From assembly GCA_037954325.1 (NCBI GenBank), contig JBBMNZ010000036.1:1-64000 (forward strand): a DNA stretch of 64,000 bases. Direction: 5' to 3'. Both the position numbers and the translations under genes were made by a program. This document shows, piece after piece, positions 26,001-39,068 of this stretch. Each line of letters starts with the position of its first letter. Position 1 is the stretch's first letter. This stretch comes from Fistularia commersonii. Taxonomy: Eukaryota > Chordata > Actinopteri > Syngnathiformes > Fistulariidae. The notes beneath the pieces were generated by a model. That model did no database searches. It had not been told where the DNA came from and was given only the letters and a program-made list of their open reading frames with translations.

Positions 26001-29000
26001 GACCCTATGGCTATATCTTTTAAACTTGTAGCTGGATTACACTGAATTTGACATATATTATGCAGAATTAAGTCCTAAACAACATATTTCAATAGCAGAA
26101 ACCACCTTGATGAAATTCAAAAGTTATTGCCACTCCTAATCAAAAACGCTCCAACTCGGTGAGATAAGCATTTTTTGACCCTATGGCTATATCTTTTAAA
26201 CTTGTAGCTGGATTACACTGAATTTGACATATATTGTGCAGAATCATGTCCTAAACAACATATTTCAATAGCAGAAACCAGCTTGATGAAATTCAAAAGT
26301 TATTGCCACCTAATCAAAAACGCTCCAACTCGGTGAGATAAGCACTTTTTGAACGAATGGCTATATCTTTTGAACCTGTGAAGGGATTACACTAGTTTTG
26401 ACATATATTATGCAGAATCATGTCCTAAACAACATATTTCAATAGCAGAAACCAGCTTGATGAAATTCAAAAGTTATTGCCACTCCTAATCAAAAACGCT
26501 CCAACTCGGTGAGATAAGCATTTTTTGACCCTATGGCTATATCTTTTAAACTTGTAGCTGGATTACACTGAATTTGACATATATTGTGCAGAATCATGTC
26601 CTAAACAACATATTTCAATAGCAGAAACCAGCTTGATGAAATTCAAAAGTTATTGCCACTCCTAATCAAAAATGCTCCAACTAGGGGAGATAAGCAATTT
26701 TTGACCCTATGGCTATATCTTTTAAACTTGTAGCTGGATTACACTGAATTTGACGTATATTATGCAGAATTAAGTCCTAAACAACATATTTCAATAGCAG
26801 AAACCACCTTGATGAAATTCAAAAGTTATTGCCACTCCTAATCAAAAACGCTCCAACTCGGTGAGATAAGCATTTTTTGACCCTATGGCTATATCTTTTA
26901 AACTTGTAGCTGGATTACACTGAATTTGACATATATTGTGCAGAATCATGTCCTAAACAACATATTTCAATAGCAGAAACCAGCTTGATGAAATTCAAAA
27001 GTTATTGCCACTCCTAATCAAAAACGCTCCAACTCTGTGAGATAAGCATTTTTTGACCCTATGGCTATATCTTTTAAACTTGTAGCTGGATTACACTGAA
27101 TTTGACATATATTGTGCAGAATCATGTCCTAAACAACATATTTCAATAGCAGAAACCAGCTTGATGAAATTCAAAAGTTATTGCCACTCCTAATCAAAAA
27201 CGCTCCAACTCGGTGAGATAAGCACTTTTTGAACGAATGGCTATATCTTTTGAACCTGTGAAGGGATTACACTAGTTTTGACATATATTGTGCAGAATCA
27301 TGTCCTAAACAACATATTTCAATAGCAGAAACCAGCTTGATGAAATTCAAAAGTTATTGCCACTCCTAATCAAAAACGCTCCAACTCGGTGAGATAAGCA
27401 CTTTTTGAACGAATGGCTATATCTTTTGAACCTGTGAAGGGATTACACTAGTTTTGACATATATTGTGCAGAATCATGTCCTAAACAACATATTTCAATA
27501 GCAGAAACCAGCTTGATGAAATTCAAAAGTTATTGCCACTCCTAATCAAAAACGCTCCAACTCGGTGAGATAAGCATTTTTTGACCCTATGGCTATATCT
27601 TTTAAACTTGTAGCTGGATTACACTCAATTTGACATATATCGTGCAGAATCATGTCCTAAACAACATATTTCAATAGCAGAAACCAGCATGATGAAATTC
27701 AAAAGTTATTGCCACTCCTAATCAAAAGTGCTCCAACTAGGGGAGATAAGCAATTTTTGACCCTATGGCTATATCTTTTAAACTTGTAGATGGATTACAC
27801 TGAATTTGACATATATTGTGCAGAATCATGTCCTAAACAACATATTTCAATAGCAGAAACCAGCTTGATGAAATTCAAAAGTTATTGCCACTCCTAATCA
27901 AAAACGCTCCAACTCGGTGTGATAAGCACTTTTTGAACGAATGGCTATATCTTTTGAACCTGTGAAGGGATTACACTAGTTTTGACATATATTGTGCAGA
28001 ATCATGTCCTAAACAACATATTTCAACAGCAGAAACCAGCTTGATGAAATTCAAAAGTTATTGCCACTCCTAATCAAAAACGCTCCAACTCGGTGAGATA
28101 AGCATTTTTTGACCCTATGGCTATATCTTTTAAACTTGTAGCTGGATTACACTGAATTTGACATATATTGTGCAGAATCACGTCCTAAACAACATATTTC
28201 AACAGCAGAAACCACCTTGATGAAATTCAAAAGTTATTGCCACTCCTAATCAAAAACGCTCCAACTCGGTGAGATAAGCATTTTTTGACCCTATGGCTAT
28301 ATCTTTTAAACTTGTAGCTGGATTACACTGAATTTGACATATATTGTGCAGAATCACGTCCTAAACAACATATTTCAATAGCAGAAACCAGCTTGATGAA
28401 ATTCAAAAGTTATTGCCACTCCTAATCAAAAACGCTCCAACTCGGTGAGATAAGCATTTTTTGACCCTATGGCTATATCTTTTAAACTTGTAGCTGGATT
28501 ACACTGAATTTGACATATATTGTGCAGAATCATGTCCAAACAACATATTTCAATAGCAGAAACCAGCTTGATGAAATTCAAAAGTTATTGCCACTCCTAA
28601 TCAAAAACGCTCCAACTCGGTGAGATAAGCACTTTTTGAACGAATGGCTATATCTTTTGAACCTGTGAAGGGATTACACTAGTTTTGAAATATATTGTGC
28701 AGAATCATGTCCTAAACAACATATTTCAACAGCAGAAACCAGCTTGATGAAATTCAAAAGTTATTGCCACTCCTAATCAAAAACGCTCCAACTCGATGAG
28801 ATAAGCATTTTTTGACCCTATGGCTATATCTCTTAAACTTGTAGCTGGATTACACTGAATTTGACATATATTATGCAGAATCATGTCCTAAACAACATAT
28901 TTCAATAGCAGAAACCTGCTTGATGAAATTCAAAAGTTATTGCCACTCATAATCAAAAACGCTCCATCTCGGTGAGATAAGCATTTTTTGACCCTATGGC

Positions 29001-32000
29001 TATATCTTTTAAACTTGTAGCTGGATTACACTCAATTTGACATATATCGTGCAGAATCATGTCCTAAACAACATATTTCAATAGCAGAAATCAGCTTGAT
29101 GAAATTCAAAAGTTATTGCCACTCCTAATCAAAAACGCTCCAACTCGGTGTGATAAGCACTTTTTGAACGAATGGCTATATCTTTTGAACCTGTGAAGGG
29201 ATTACACTAGTTTTGACATATATTGTGCAGAATCATGTCCTAAACAACATATTTCGACAGCAGAAACCAGCTTGATGAAATTCAAAAGTTATTGCCACTC
29301 CTAATCAAAAACGCTCCAACTCGGTGAGATAAGCATTTTTTGACCCTATGGCTATATCTTTTAAACTTGTAGCTGGATTACACTGAATTTGACATATATT
29401 GTGCAGAATCATGTCCTAAACAACATATTTCAATAGCAGAAACCAGCTTGATGAAATTCAAAAGTTATTGCCACTCCTAATCAAAAACGCTCCAACTCTG
29501 TGAGATAAGCATTTTTTGACCCTATGGCTATATCTTTTAAACTTGTAGCTGGATTACACTGAATTTGACATATATTGTGCAGAATCATGTCCTAAACAAC
29601 ATATTTCAATAGCAGAAACCAGCTTGATGAAATTCAAAAGTTATTGCCACTCCTAATCAAAAACGCTCCAACTCGGTGTGATAAGCACTTTTTGAACGAA
29701 TGGCTATATCTTTTGAACCTGTGAAGGGATTACACTAGTTTTGACATATATTGTGCAGAATCATGTCCTAAACAACATATTTCAACAGCAGAAACCAGCT
29801 TGATGAAATTCAAAAGTTATTGCCACTCCTAATCAAAAACGCTCCAACTCGGTGAGATAAGCATTTTTTGACCCTATGGCTATATCTTTTAAACTTGTAG
29901 CTGGATTACACTGAATTTGACATATATTGTGCAGAATCACGTCCTAAACAACATATTTCAACAGCAGAAACCAGCTTGATGAAATTCAAAAGTTATTGCC
30001 ACTCCTAATCAAAAGTGCTCCAACTAGGGGAGATAAGCAATTTTTGACCCTATGGCTATATCTTTTAAACTTGTAGCTGGATTACACTGAATTTGACATA
30101 TATTGTGCAGAATCATGTCCTAAACAACATATTTCAATAGCAGAAACCAGCTTGATGAAATTCAAAAGTTATTGCCACTCCTAATCAAAAATGCTCAAAC
30201 TAGGGGAGATAAGCAATTTTTGACCCTATGGCTATATCTTTTAAACTTGTAGCTGGATTACACTGAATTTGACATATATTATGCAGAATTAAGTCCTAAA
30301 CAACATATTTCAATAGCAGAAACCACCTTGATGAAATTCAAAAGTTATTGCCACTCCTAATCAAAAACGCTCCAACTCGGTGAGATAAGCATTTTTTGAC
30401 CCTATGGCTATATCTTTTAAACTTGTAGCTGGATTACACTGAATTTGACATATATTGTGCAGAATCATGTCCTAAACAACATATTTCAATAGCAGAAACC
30501 AGCTTGATGAAATTCAAAAGTTATTGCCACTCCTAATCAAAAACGCTCCAACTCGGTGAGATAAGCTCTTTTTGAACGAATGGCTATATCTTTTGAACCT
30601 GTGAAGGGATTACACTAGTTTTGACATATATTGTGCAGAATCATGTCCTAAACAACATATTTCAACAGCAGAAACCAGCTTGATGAAATTCAAAAGTTAT
30701 TGCCACTCCTAATCAAAAACGCTCCAACTCGGTGAGATAAGCATTTTTTGACCCTATGGCTATATCTTTTAAACTTGTAGCTGGATTACACTGAATTTGA
30801 CATATATTGTGCAGAATCACGTCCTAAACAACATATTTCAATAGCAGAAACCACCTTGATGAAATTCAAAAGTTATTGCCACTCCTAATCAAAAACGCTC
30901 CAACTCGGTGAGATAAGCACTTTTTGAACGAATGGCTATATCTTTTGAACCTGTGAAGGGATTACACTAGATTTGACATATATTGTGCAGAATCATGTCC
31001 TAAACAACATATTTCAATAGCAGAAACCAGCTTGATGAAATTCAAAAGTTATTGCCACTCCTAATCAAAAACGCTCCAACTCTGTGAGATAAGCATTTTT
31101 TGACCCTATGGCTATATCTTTTAAACTTGTAGCTGGATTACACTCAATTTGACATATATCGTGCAGAATCATGTCCTAAACAACATATTTCAATAGCAGA
31201 AACCAGCTTGATGAAATTCAAAAGTTATTGCCACTCCTAATCAAAAGTGCTCCAACTAGGGGAGATAAGCAATTTTTGACCCTATGGCTATATCTTTTAA
31301 ACTTGTAGCTGGATTACACTGAATTTGACATATATTGTGCAGAATCACGTCCTAAACAACATATTTCAATAGCAGAAACCAGCTTGATGAAATTCAAAAG
31401 TTATTGCCACTCCTAATCAAAAACGCTCCAACTCGGGGAGATAAGCAATTTTTGACCCTATGGCTATATCTCTTAAACTTGTAGCTGGATTACACTGAAT
31501 TTGACATATATTATGCAGAATCATGTCCTAAACAACATATTTCAATAACAGAAACCTGCTTGATGAAATTCAAAAGTTATTGCCACTCATAATCAAAAAC
31601 GCTCCATCTCGGTGAGATAAGCATTTTTTGACCCTATGGCTATATCTTTTGAACCTGTGAAGGGATTACACTAGTTTTGACATATATTGTGCAGAATCAT
31701 GTCCTAAACAACATATTTCAATAGCAGAAACCAGCTTGATGAAATTCAAAAGTTATTGCCACTCCTAATCAAAAACGCTCCAACTCGGTGAGATAAGCAT
31801 TTTTTGACCCTATGGCTATATCTTTTAAACTTGTAGCTGGATTACACTGAATTTGACATATATTGTGCAGAATCATGTCCTAAAAAACATATTTCAAGAG
31901 CAGAAACCAGCTTGATGAAATTCAAAAGTTATTGCCACTCCTAATCAAAAATGCTCCAACTAGGGGAGATAAGCAATTTTTGACCCTATGGCTATATCTT

Positions 32001-32203
32001 TTAAACTTGTAGCTGGATTACACTGAATTTGACATATATTATGCAGAATTAAGTCCTAAACAACATATTTCAATAGCAGAAACCACCTTGATGAAATTCA
32101 AAAGTTATTGCCACTCCTAATCAAAAACGCTCCAACTCGGTGAGATAAGCATTTTTTGACCCTATGGCTATATCTTTTAAACTTGTAGCTGGATTACACT
32201 GAA
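23053..32203 (+). repeat. 9.15-kb block duplication, copy 2 (52 monomers)
   Basis: Second copy of 13,550-22,700, separated from the first by two monomers (22,701-23,052). Differences confined to this copy include two extra T residues near 25,466 and 25,518, a 2-bp deletion near 26,308, tttcgacag near 29,254, gctcaaac near 30,195 and aagagcag near 31,896. The right end abuts the start of the 39-monomer duplication. Confidence 0.9.
24285..27804 (+). repeat. 20-monomer block, copy 3 of 3
   Basis: Same monomer order as the other two copies. It shares tcctaaaaaac and ctctgtg with copy 1, and ctctgtgagat in the chimera and cagcatgatg with copy 2. It alone has two single-T insertions (near 25,466 and 25,518) and a 2-bp deletion near 26,308. 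Confidence 0.85.
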
Positions 32204-33435
32204 TTTGACATATATTATGCAGAATTAAGTCCTAAACAACATATTTCAATAGCAGAAACCAGCTTGATGAAATTCAAAAGTTATTGCCACTCCTAATCAA
32301 AAACGCTCCAACTCGGTGAGATAAGCATTTTTTGACCCTATGGCTATATCTTTTAAACTTGTAGCTGGATTACACTGAATTTGACATATATTGTGCAGAA
32401 TCATGTCCTAAACAACATATTTCAATAGCAGAAACCAGCTTGATGAAATTCAAAAGTTATTGCCACTCCTAATCAAAAATGCTCCAACTAGGGGAGATAA
32501 GCAATTTTTGACCCTATGGCTATATCTTTTAAACTTGTAGCTGGATTACACTGAATTTGACATATATTATGCAGAATTAAGTCCTAAACAACATATTTCA
32601 ATAGCAGAAACCACCTTGATGAAATTCAAAAGTTATTGCCACTCCTAATCAAAAACGCTCCAACTCGGTGAGATAAGCATTTTTTGACCCTATGGCTATA
32701 TCTTTTAAACTTGTAGCTGGATTACACTGAATTTGACATATATTGTGCAGAATCATGTCCTAAACAACATATTTCAATAGCAGAAACCAGCTTGATGAAA
32801 TTCAAAAGTTATTGCCACTCCTAATCAAAAACGCTCCAACTCTGTGAGATAAGCATTTTTTGACCCTATGGCTATATCTTTTAAACTTGTAGCTGGATTA
32901 CACTGAATTTGACATATATTGTGCAGAATCATGTCCTAAACAACATATTTCAATAGCAGAAACCAGCTTGATGAAATTCAAAAGTTATTGCCACTCCTAA
33001 TCAAAAACGCTCCAACTCGGTGAGATAAGCACTTTTTGAACGAATGGCTATATCTTTTGAACCTGTGAAGGGATTACACTAGTTTTGACATATATTGTGC
33101 AGAATCATGTCCTAAACAACATATTTCAATAGCAGAAACCAGCTTGATGAAATTCAAAAGTTATTGCCACTCCTAATCAAAAACGCTCCAACTCGGTGAG
33201 ATAAGCTCTTTTTGAACGAATGGCTATGTCTTTTGAACCTGTGAAGGGATTACACTAGTTTTGACATATATTGTGCAGAATCATGTCCTAAACAACATAT
33301 TTCAATAGCAGAAACCAGCTTGATGAAATTCAAAAGTTATTGCCACTCCTAATCAAAAACGCTCCAACTCGGTGAGATAAGCATTTTTTGACCCTATGGC
33401 TATATCTTTTAAACTTGTAGCTGGATTACACTCAA

Positions 33436-35019
33436 TTTGACATATATCGTGCAGAATCATGTCCTAAACAACATATTTCAATAGCAGAAACCAGCTTGAT
33501 GAAATTCAAAAGTTATTGCGACTCCTAATCAAAAGTGCTCCAACTAGGGGAGATAAGCAATTTTTGACCCTATGGCTATATCTTTTAAACTTGTAGATGG
33601 ATTACACTGAATTTGACATATATTGTGCAGAATCATGTCCTAAACAACATATTTCAATAGCAGAAACCACCTTGATGAAATTCAAAAGTTATTGCCACTC
33701 CTAATCAAAAACGCTCCAACTCGGTGAGATAAGCATTTTTTGACCCTATGGCTATATCTTTTAAACTTGTAGCTGGATTACACTGAATTTGACATATATT
33801 GTGCAGAATCATGTCCTAAACAACATATTTCAATAGCAGAAACCAGCTTGATGAAATTCAAAAGTTATTGCCACTCCTAATCAAAAACGCTCCAACTCGG
33901 TGAGATAAGCACTTTTTGAACGAATGGCTATATCTTTTGAACCTGTGAAGGGATTACACTAGATTTGACATATATTGTGCAGAATCATATCCTAAACAAC
34001 ATATTTCAATAGCAGAAACCAGCTTGATGAAATTCAAAAGTTATTGCCACTCCTAATCAAAAACGCTCCAACTCGGTGAGATAAGCATTTTTTGACCCTA
34101 TGGCTATATCTTTTAAACTTGTAGCTGGATTACACTGAATTTGACATATATTGTGCAGAATCATGTCCTAAACAACATATTTCAATAGCAGAAACCAGCT
34201 TGATGAAATTCAAAAGTTATTGCCACTCCTAATCAAAAACGCTCCAACTCGGTGTGATAAGCACTTTTTGAACGAATGGCTATATCTTTTGAACCTGTGA
34301 AGGGATTACACTAGTTTTGACATATATTGTGCAGAATCATGTCCTAAACAACATATTTCAACAGCAGAAACCAGCTTGATGAAATTCAAAAGTTATTGCC
34401 ACTCCTAATCAAAAATGCTCCAACTCGGTGAGATAAGCATTTTTTGACCCTATGGCTATATCTTTTAAACTTGTAGCTGGATTACACTGAATTTGACATA
34501 TATTGTGCAGAATCACGTCCTAAACAACATATTTCAACAGCAGAAACCACCTTGATGAAATTCAAAAGTTATTGCCACTCCTAATCAAAAACGCTCCAAC
34601 TCGGTGAGATAAGCATTTTTTGACCCTATGGCTATATCTTTTAAACTTGTAGCTGGATTACACTGAATTTGACATATATTGTGCAGAATCACGTCCTAAA
34701 CAACATATTTCAATAGCAGAAACCAGCTTGATGAAATTCAAAAGTTATTGCCACTCCTAATCAAAAACGCTCCAACTCGGTGAGATAAGCATTTTTTGAC
34801 CCTATGGCTATATCTTTTAAACTTGTAGCTGGATTACACTGAATTTGACATATATTGTGCAGAATCATGTCCTAAACAACATATTTCAATAGCAGAAACC
34901 AGCTTGATGAAATTCAAAAGTTATTGCCACTCCTAATCAAAAACGCTCCAACTCGGTGAGATAAGCACTTTTTGAACGAATGGCTATATCTTTTGAACCT
35001 GTGAAGGGATTACACTAGT
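33436..35019 (+). repeat. 9-monomer (1,584-bp) local duplication, parent block
   Basis: The run gcgactcc/agtg C, ccacc B, A, catatcc B, ggtgtgat A begins at 33,436 and starts again at 35,020, nine monomers later. The same pair is present in the right 39-monomer copy (40,301 and 41,885). The repeat ends after the ggtgtgat monomer, where the second run changes to a ccatctcgg monomer. Confidence 0.85.
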
Positions 35020-35195
35020 TTTGAAATATATTGTGCAGAATCATGTCCTAAACAACATATTTCAACAGCAGAAACCAGCTTGATGAAATTCAAAAGTTAT
35101 TGCGACTCCTAATCAAAAGTGCTCCAACTAGGGGAGATAAGCAATTTTTGACCCTATGGCTATATCTTTTAAACTTGTAGATGGATTACACTGAA
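35020..35195 (+). repeat. junction monomer of the 9-monomer duplication
   Basis: The first half carries ttgaaatat and aacagcag, as in the monomers at 19,181 and about 28,684. The second half carries gcgactcc, agtgctcc, the class C segment and tagatgg, as in the monomer at 33,436. The crossover lies between about monomer positions 47 and 82. Matching junction monomers occur at 41,885 and 63,179, so this unusual hybrid has been copied at least twice. Confidence 0.85.
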
Positions 35196-36075
35196 TTTGA
35201 CATATATTGTGCAGAATCATGTCCTAAACAACATATTTCAATAGCAGAAACCACCTTGATGAAATTCAAAAGTTATTGCCACTCCTAATCAAAAACGCTC
35301 CAACTCGGTGAGATAAGCATTTTTTGACCCTATGGCTATATCTTTTAAACTTGTAGCTGGATTACACTGAATTTGACATATATTGTGCAGAATCATGTCC
35401 TAAACAACATATTTCAATAGCAGAAACCAGCTTGATGAAATTCAAAAGTTATTGCCACTCCTAATCAAAAACGCTCCAACTCGGTGAGATAAGCACTTTT
35501 TGAACGAATGGCTATATCTTTTGAACCTGTGAAGGGATTACACTAGATTTGACATATATTGTGCAGAATCATATCCTAAACAACATATTTCAATAGCAGA
35601 AACCAGCTTGATGAAATTCAAAAGTTATTGCCACTCCTAATCAAAAACGCTCCAACTCGGTGAGATAAGCATTTTTTGACCCTATGGCTATATCTTTTAA
35701 ACTTGTAGCTGGATTACACTGAATTTGACATATATTGTGCAGAATCATGTCCTAAACAACATATTTCAATAGCAGAAACCAGCTTGATGAAATTCAAAAG
35801 TTATTGCCACTCCTAATCAAAAACGCTCCAACTCGGTGTGATAAGCACTTTTTGAACGAATGGCTATATCTTTTGAACCTGTGAAGGGATTACACTAGTT
35901 TTGACATATATTGTGCAGAATCATGTCCTAAACAACATATTTCAACAGCAGAAACCAGCTTGATGAAATTCAAAAGTTATTGCCACTCCTAATCAAAAAC
36001 GCTCCATCTCGGTGAGATAAGCATTTTTTGACCCTATGGCTATATCTTTTGAACCTGTGAAGGGATTACACTAGT

Positions 36076-38716
36076 TTTGACATATATTGTGCAGAATCAT
36101 GTCCTAAACAACATATTTCAATAGCAGAAACCAGCTTGATGAAATTCAAAAGTTATTGCCACTCCTAATCAAAAACGCTCCAACTCGGTGAGATAATCAC
36201 TTTTTGAACGAATGGCTATATCTTTTGAACCTGTGAAGGGATTACACTAGTTTTGACATATATTATGCAGAATCATGTCCTAAACAACATATTACAATAG
36301 CAGAAACCAGCTTGATGAAATTCAAAAGTTATTGCCACTCCTAATCAAAAACGCTCCAACTCGGTGAGATAAGCATTTTTTGACCCTATGGCTATATCTT
36401 TTAAACTTGTAGCTGGATTACACTCAATTTGACATATATCGTGCAGAATCATGTCCTAAACAACATATTTCAATAGCAGAAATCAGCTTGATGAAATTCA
36501 AAAGTTATTGCCACTCCTAATCAAAAATGCTCCAACTAGGGGAGATAAGCAATTTTTGACCCTATGGCTATATCTTTTAAACTTGTAGATGGATTACACT
36601 GAATTTGACATATATTATGCAGAATCATGTCCTAAACAACATATTTCAATAGCAGAAACCACCTTGATGAAATTCAAAAGTTATTGCCACTCCTAATCAA
36701 AAACGCTCCAACTCGGTGAGATAAGCATTTTTTGATCCTATGGCTATATCTTTTAAACTTGTAGCTGGATTACACTGAATTTGACATATATTGTGCAGAA
36801 TCATGTCCTAAACAACATATTTCAATAGCAGAAACCAGCTTGATGAAATTCAAAAGTTATTGCCACTCCTAATCAAAAACGCTCCAACTCGGTGAGATAA
36901 GCACTTTTTGAACGAATGGCTATATCTTTTGAACCTGTGAAGGGATTACACTAGATTTGACATATATTGTGCAGAATCATGTCCTAAACAACATATTTCA
37001 ATAGCAGAAACCAGCTTGATGAAATTCAAAAGTTATTGCCACTCCTAATCAAAAACGCTCCAACTCGGTGAGATAAGCATTTTTTGACCCTATGGCTATA
37101 TCTTTTAAACTTGTAGCTGGATTACACTCAATTTGACATGTATTGTGCAGAATCATGTCCTAAACAACATATTTCAATAGCAGAAACCAGCTTGATGAAA
37201 TTCAAAAGTTATTGCCATTCCTAATCAAAAACGCTCCAACTCGGTGTGATAAGCACTTTTTGAACGAATGGCTATATCTTTTGAACCTGTGAAGGGATTA
37301 CACTAGTTTTGACATATATTGTGCAGAATCATGTCCTAAACAACATATTTCGACAGCAGAAACCAGCTTGATGAAATTCAAAAGTTATTGCCACTCCTAA
37401 TCAAAAACGCTCCAACTCGGTGAGATAAGCATTTTTTGACCCTATGGCTATATCTTTTAAACTTGTAGCTGGATTACACTGAATTTGACATATATTGTGC
37501 AGAATCACGTCCTAAACAACATATTTCAACAGCAGAAACCACCTTGATGAAATTCAAAAGTTATTGCCACTCCTAATCAAAAACGCTCCAACTCGGTGAG
37601 ATAAGCATTTTTTGACCCTATGGCTATATCTTTTAAACTTGTAGCTGGATTACACTGAATTTGATAATATATTGTGCAGAATCACGTCCTAAACAACATA
37701 TTTCAATAGCAGAAACCAGCTTGATGAAATTCAAAAGTTATTGCCACTCCTAATCAAAAACGCTCCAACTCGGTGAGATAAGCACTTTTTGAACGAATGG
37801 CTATATCTTTTGAACCTGTAAAGGGATTACACTAGATTTGACATATATTGTGCAGAATCATGTCCTAAACAACATATTTCAATAGCAGAAACCAGCTTGA
37901 TGAAATTCAAAAGTTATTGCCACTCCTAATCAAAAACGCTCCAACTCTGTGAGATAAGCATTTTTTGACCCTATGGCTATATCTTTTAAACTTGTAGCTG
38001 GATTACACTGAATTTGACATATATTGTGCAGAATCATGTCCTAAACAACATATTTCAATAGCAGAAACCAGCTTGATGAAATTCAAAAGTTATTGCCACT
38101 CCAAATCAAAAACGCTCCAACTCGGTGAGATAAGCACTTTTTGAACGAATGGCTATATCTTTTGAACCTGTGAAGGGATTACACTAGTTTTGACATATAT
38201 TGTGCAGAATCATGTCCTAAACAACATATTTCTATAGCAGAAACCAGCTTGATGAAATTCAAAAGTTATTGCCACTCCTAATCAAAAACGCTCCAACTCG
38301 ATGAGATGAGCATTTTTTGACCCTATGGCTATATCTTTTAAACTTGTAGCTGGATTACACTGAATTTGACATATATTGTGCAGAATCACGTCCTAAACAA
38401 CATATTTCAATAGCAGAAACCAGCTTGATGAAATTCAAAAGTTATTGCCACTCCTAATCAAAAACGCTCCAACTCGGGGAGATAAGCAATTTTTGACCCT
38501 ATGGCTATATCTCTTAAACTTGTAGCTGGATTACACTGAATTTGACATATATTATGCAGAATCATGTCCTAAACAACATATTTCAATAGCAGAAACCTGC
38601 TTGATGAAATTCAAAAGTTATTGCCACTCATAATCAAAAACGCTCCATCTCGGTGAGATAAGCATTTTTTGACCCTATGGCTATATCTTTTGAACCTGTG
38701 AAGGGATTACACTAGT
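36076..38716 (+). repeat. 15-monomer higher-order repeat, unit 1
   Basis: The unit starts with a class A monomer marked gataatcac, then attacaatag B, aaatcagc C, ccacc B, A, B(ctcaa), catgtatt/ggtgtgat A, tttcgacag B, cacgtcc B, an A with ctgtaaagg, ctctgtg B, A, ctcgatg B, C(tctctt) and a cctgctt chimera. The next gataatcac monomer begins at 38,717, giving a period of 2,641 bp. The extra base is the one in ttgataatat. Confidence 0.88.
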
Positions 38717-39068
38717 TTTGACATATATTGTGCAGAATCATGTCCTAAACAACATATTTCAATAGCAGAAACCAGCTTGATGAAATTCAAAAGTTATTGC
38801 CACTCCTAATCAAAAACGCTCCAACTCGGTGAGATAATCACTTTTTGAACGAATGGCTATATCTTTTGAACCTGTGAAGGGATTACACTAGTTTTGACAT
38901 ATATTATGCAGAATCATGTCCTAAACAACATATTACAATAGCAGAAACCAGCTTGATGAAATTCAAAAGTTATTGCCACTCCTAATCAAAAACGCTCCAA
39001 CTCGGTGAGATAAGCATTTTTTGACCCTATGGCTATATCTTTTAAACTTGTAGCTGGATTACACTGAA

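Larger units (their letters stand above)
32204..39068 (+). repeat. 39-monomer tandem duplication, left copy (6,865 bp)
   Basis: This block is followed immediately by a second copy at 39,069-45,933. I found no difference at any diagnostic variant I followed except the last tail base. Shared rare tags include atgtctttt (33,226 and 40,091), gcgactcc, catatcc, gataatcac, attacaatag, gatcctatgg, catgtatt with cattcc, the inserted base in ttgataatat (37,661 and 44,526), ctgtaaagg, ccaaatc and atttctatag with agatgag. It appears to be the most recent large event in the window. Confidence 0.93.

Noticed and set aside
29249..29270. CENP-B box
   Set aside because: ttcg appears in the rare tttcgacag variant, but the following bases lack the required A and the CGGG core. 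The ordinary acgctccaactcgg segment is also out of register with that box.
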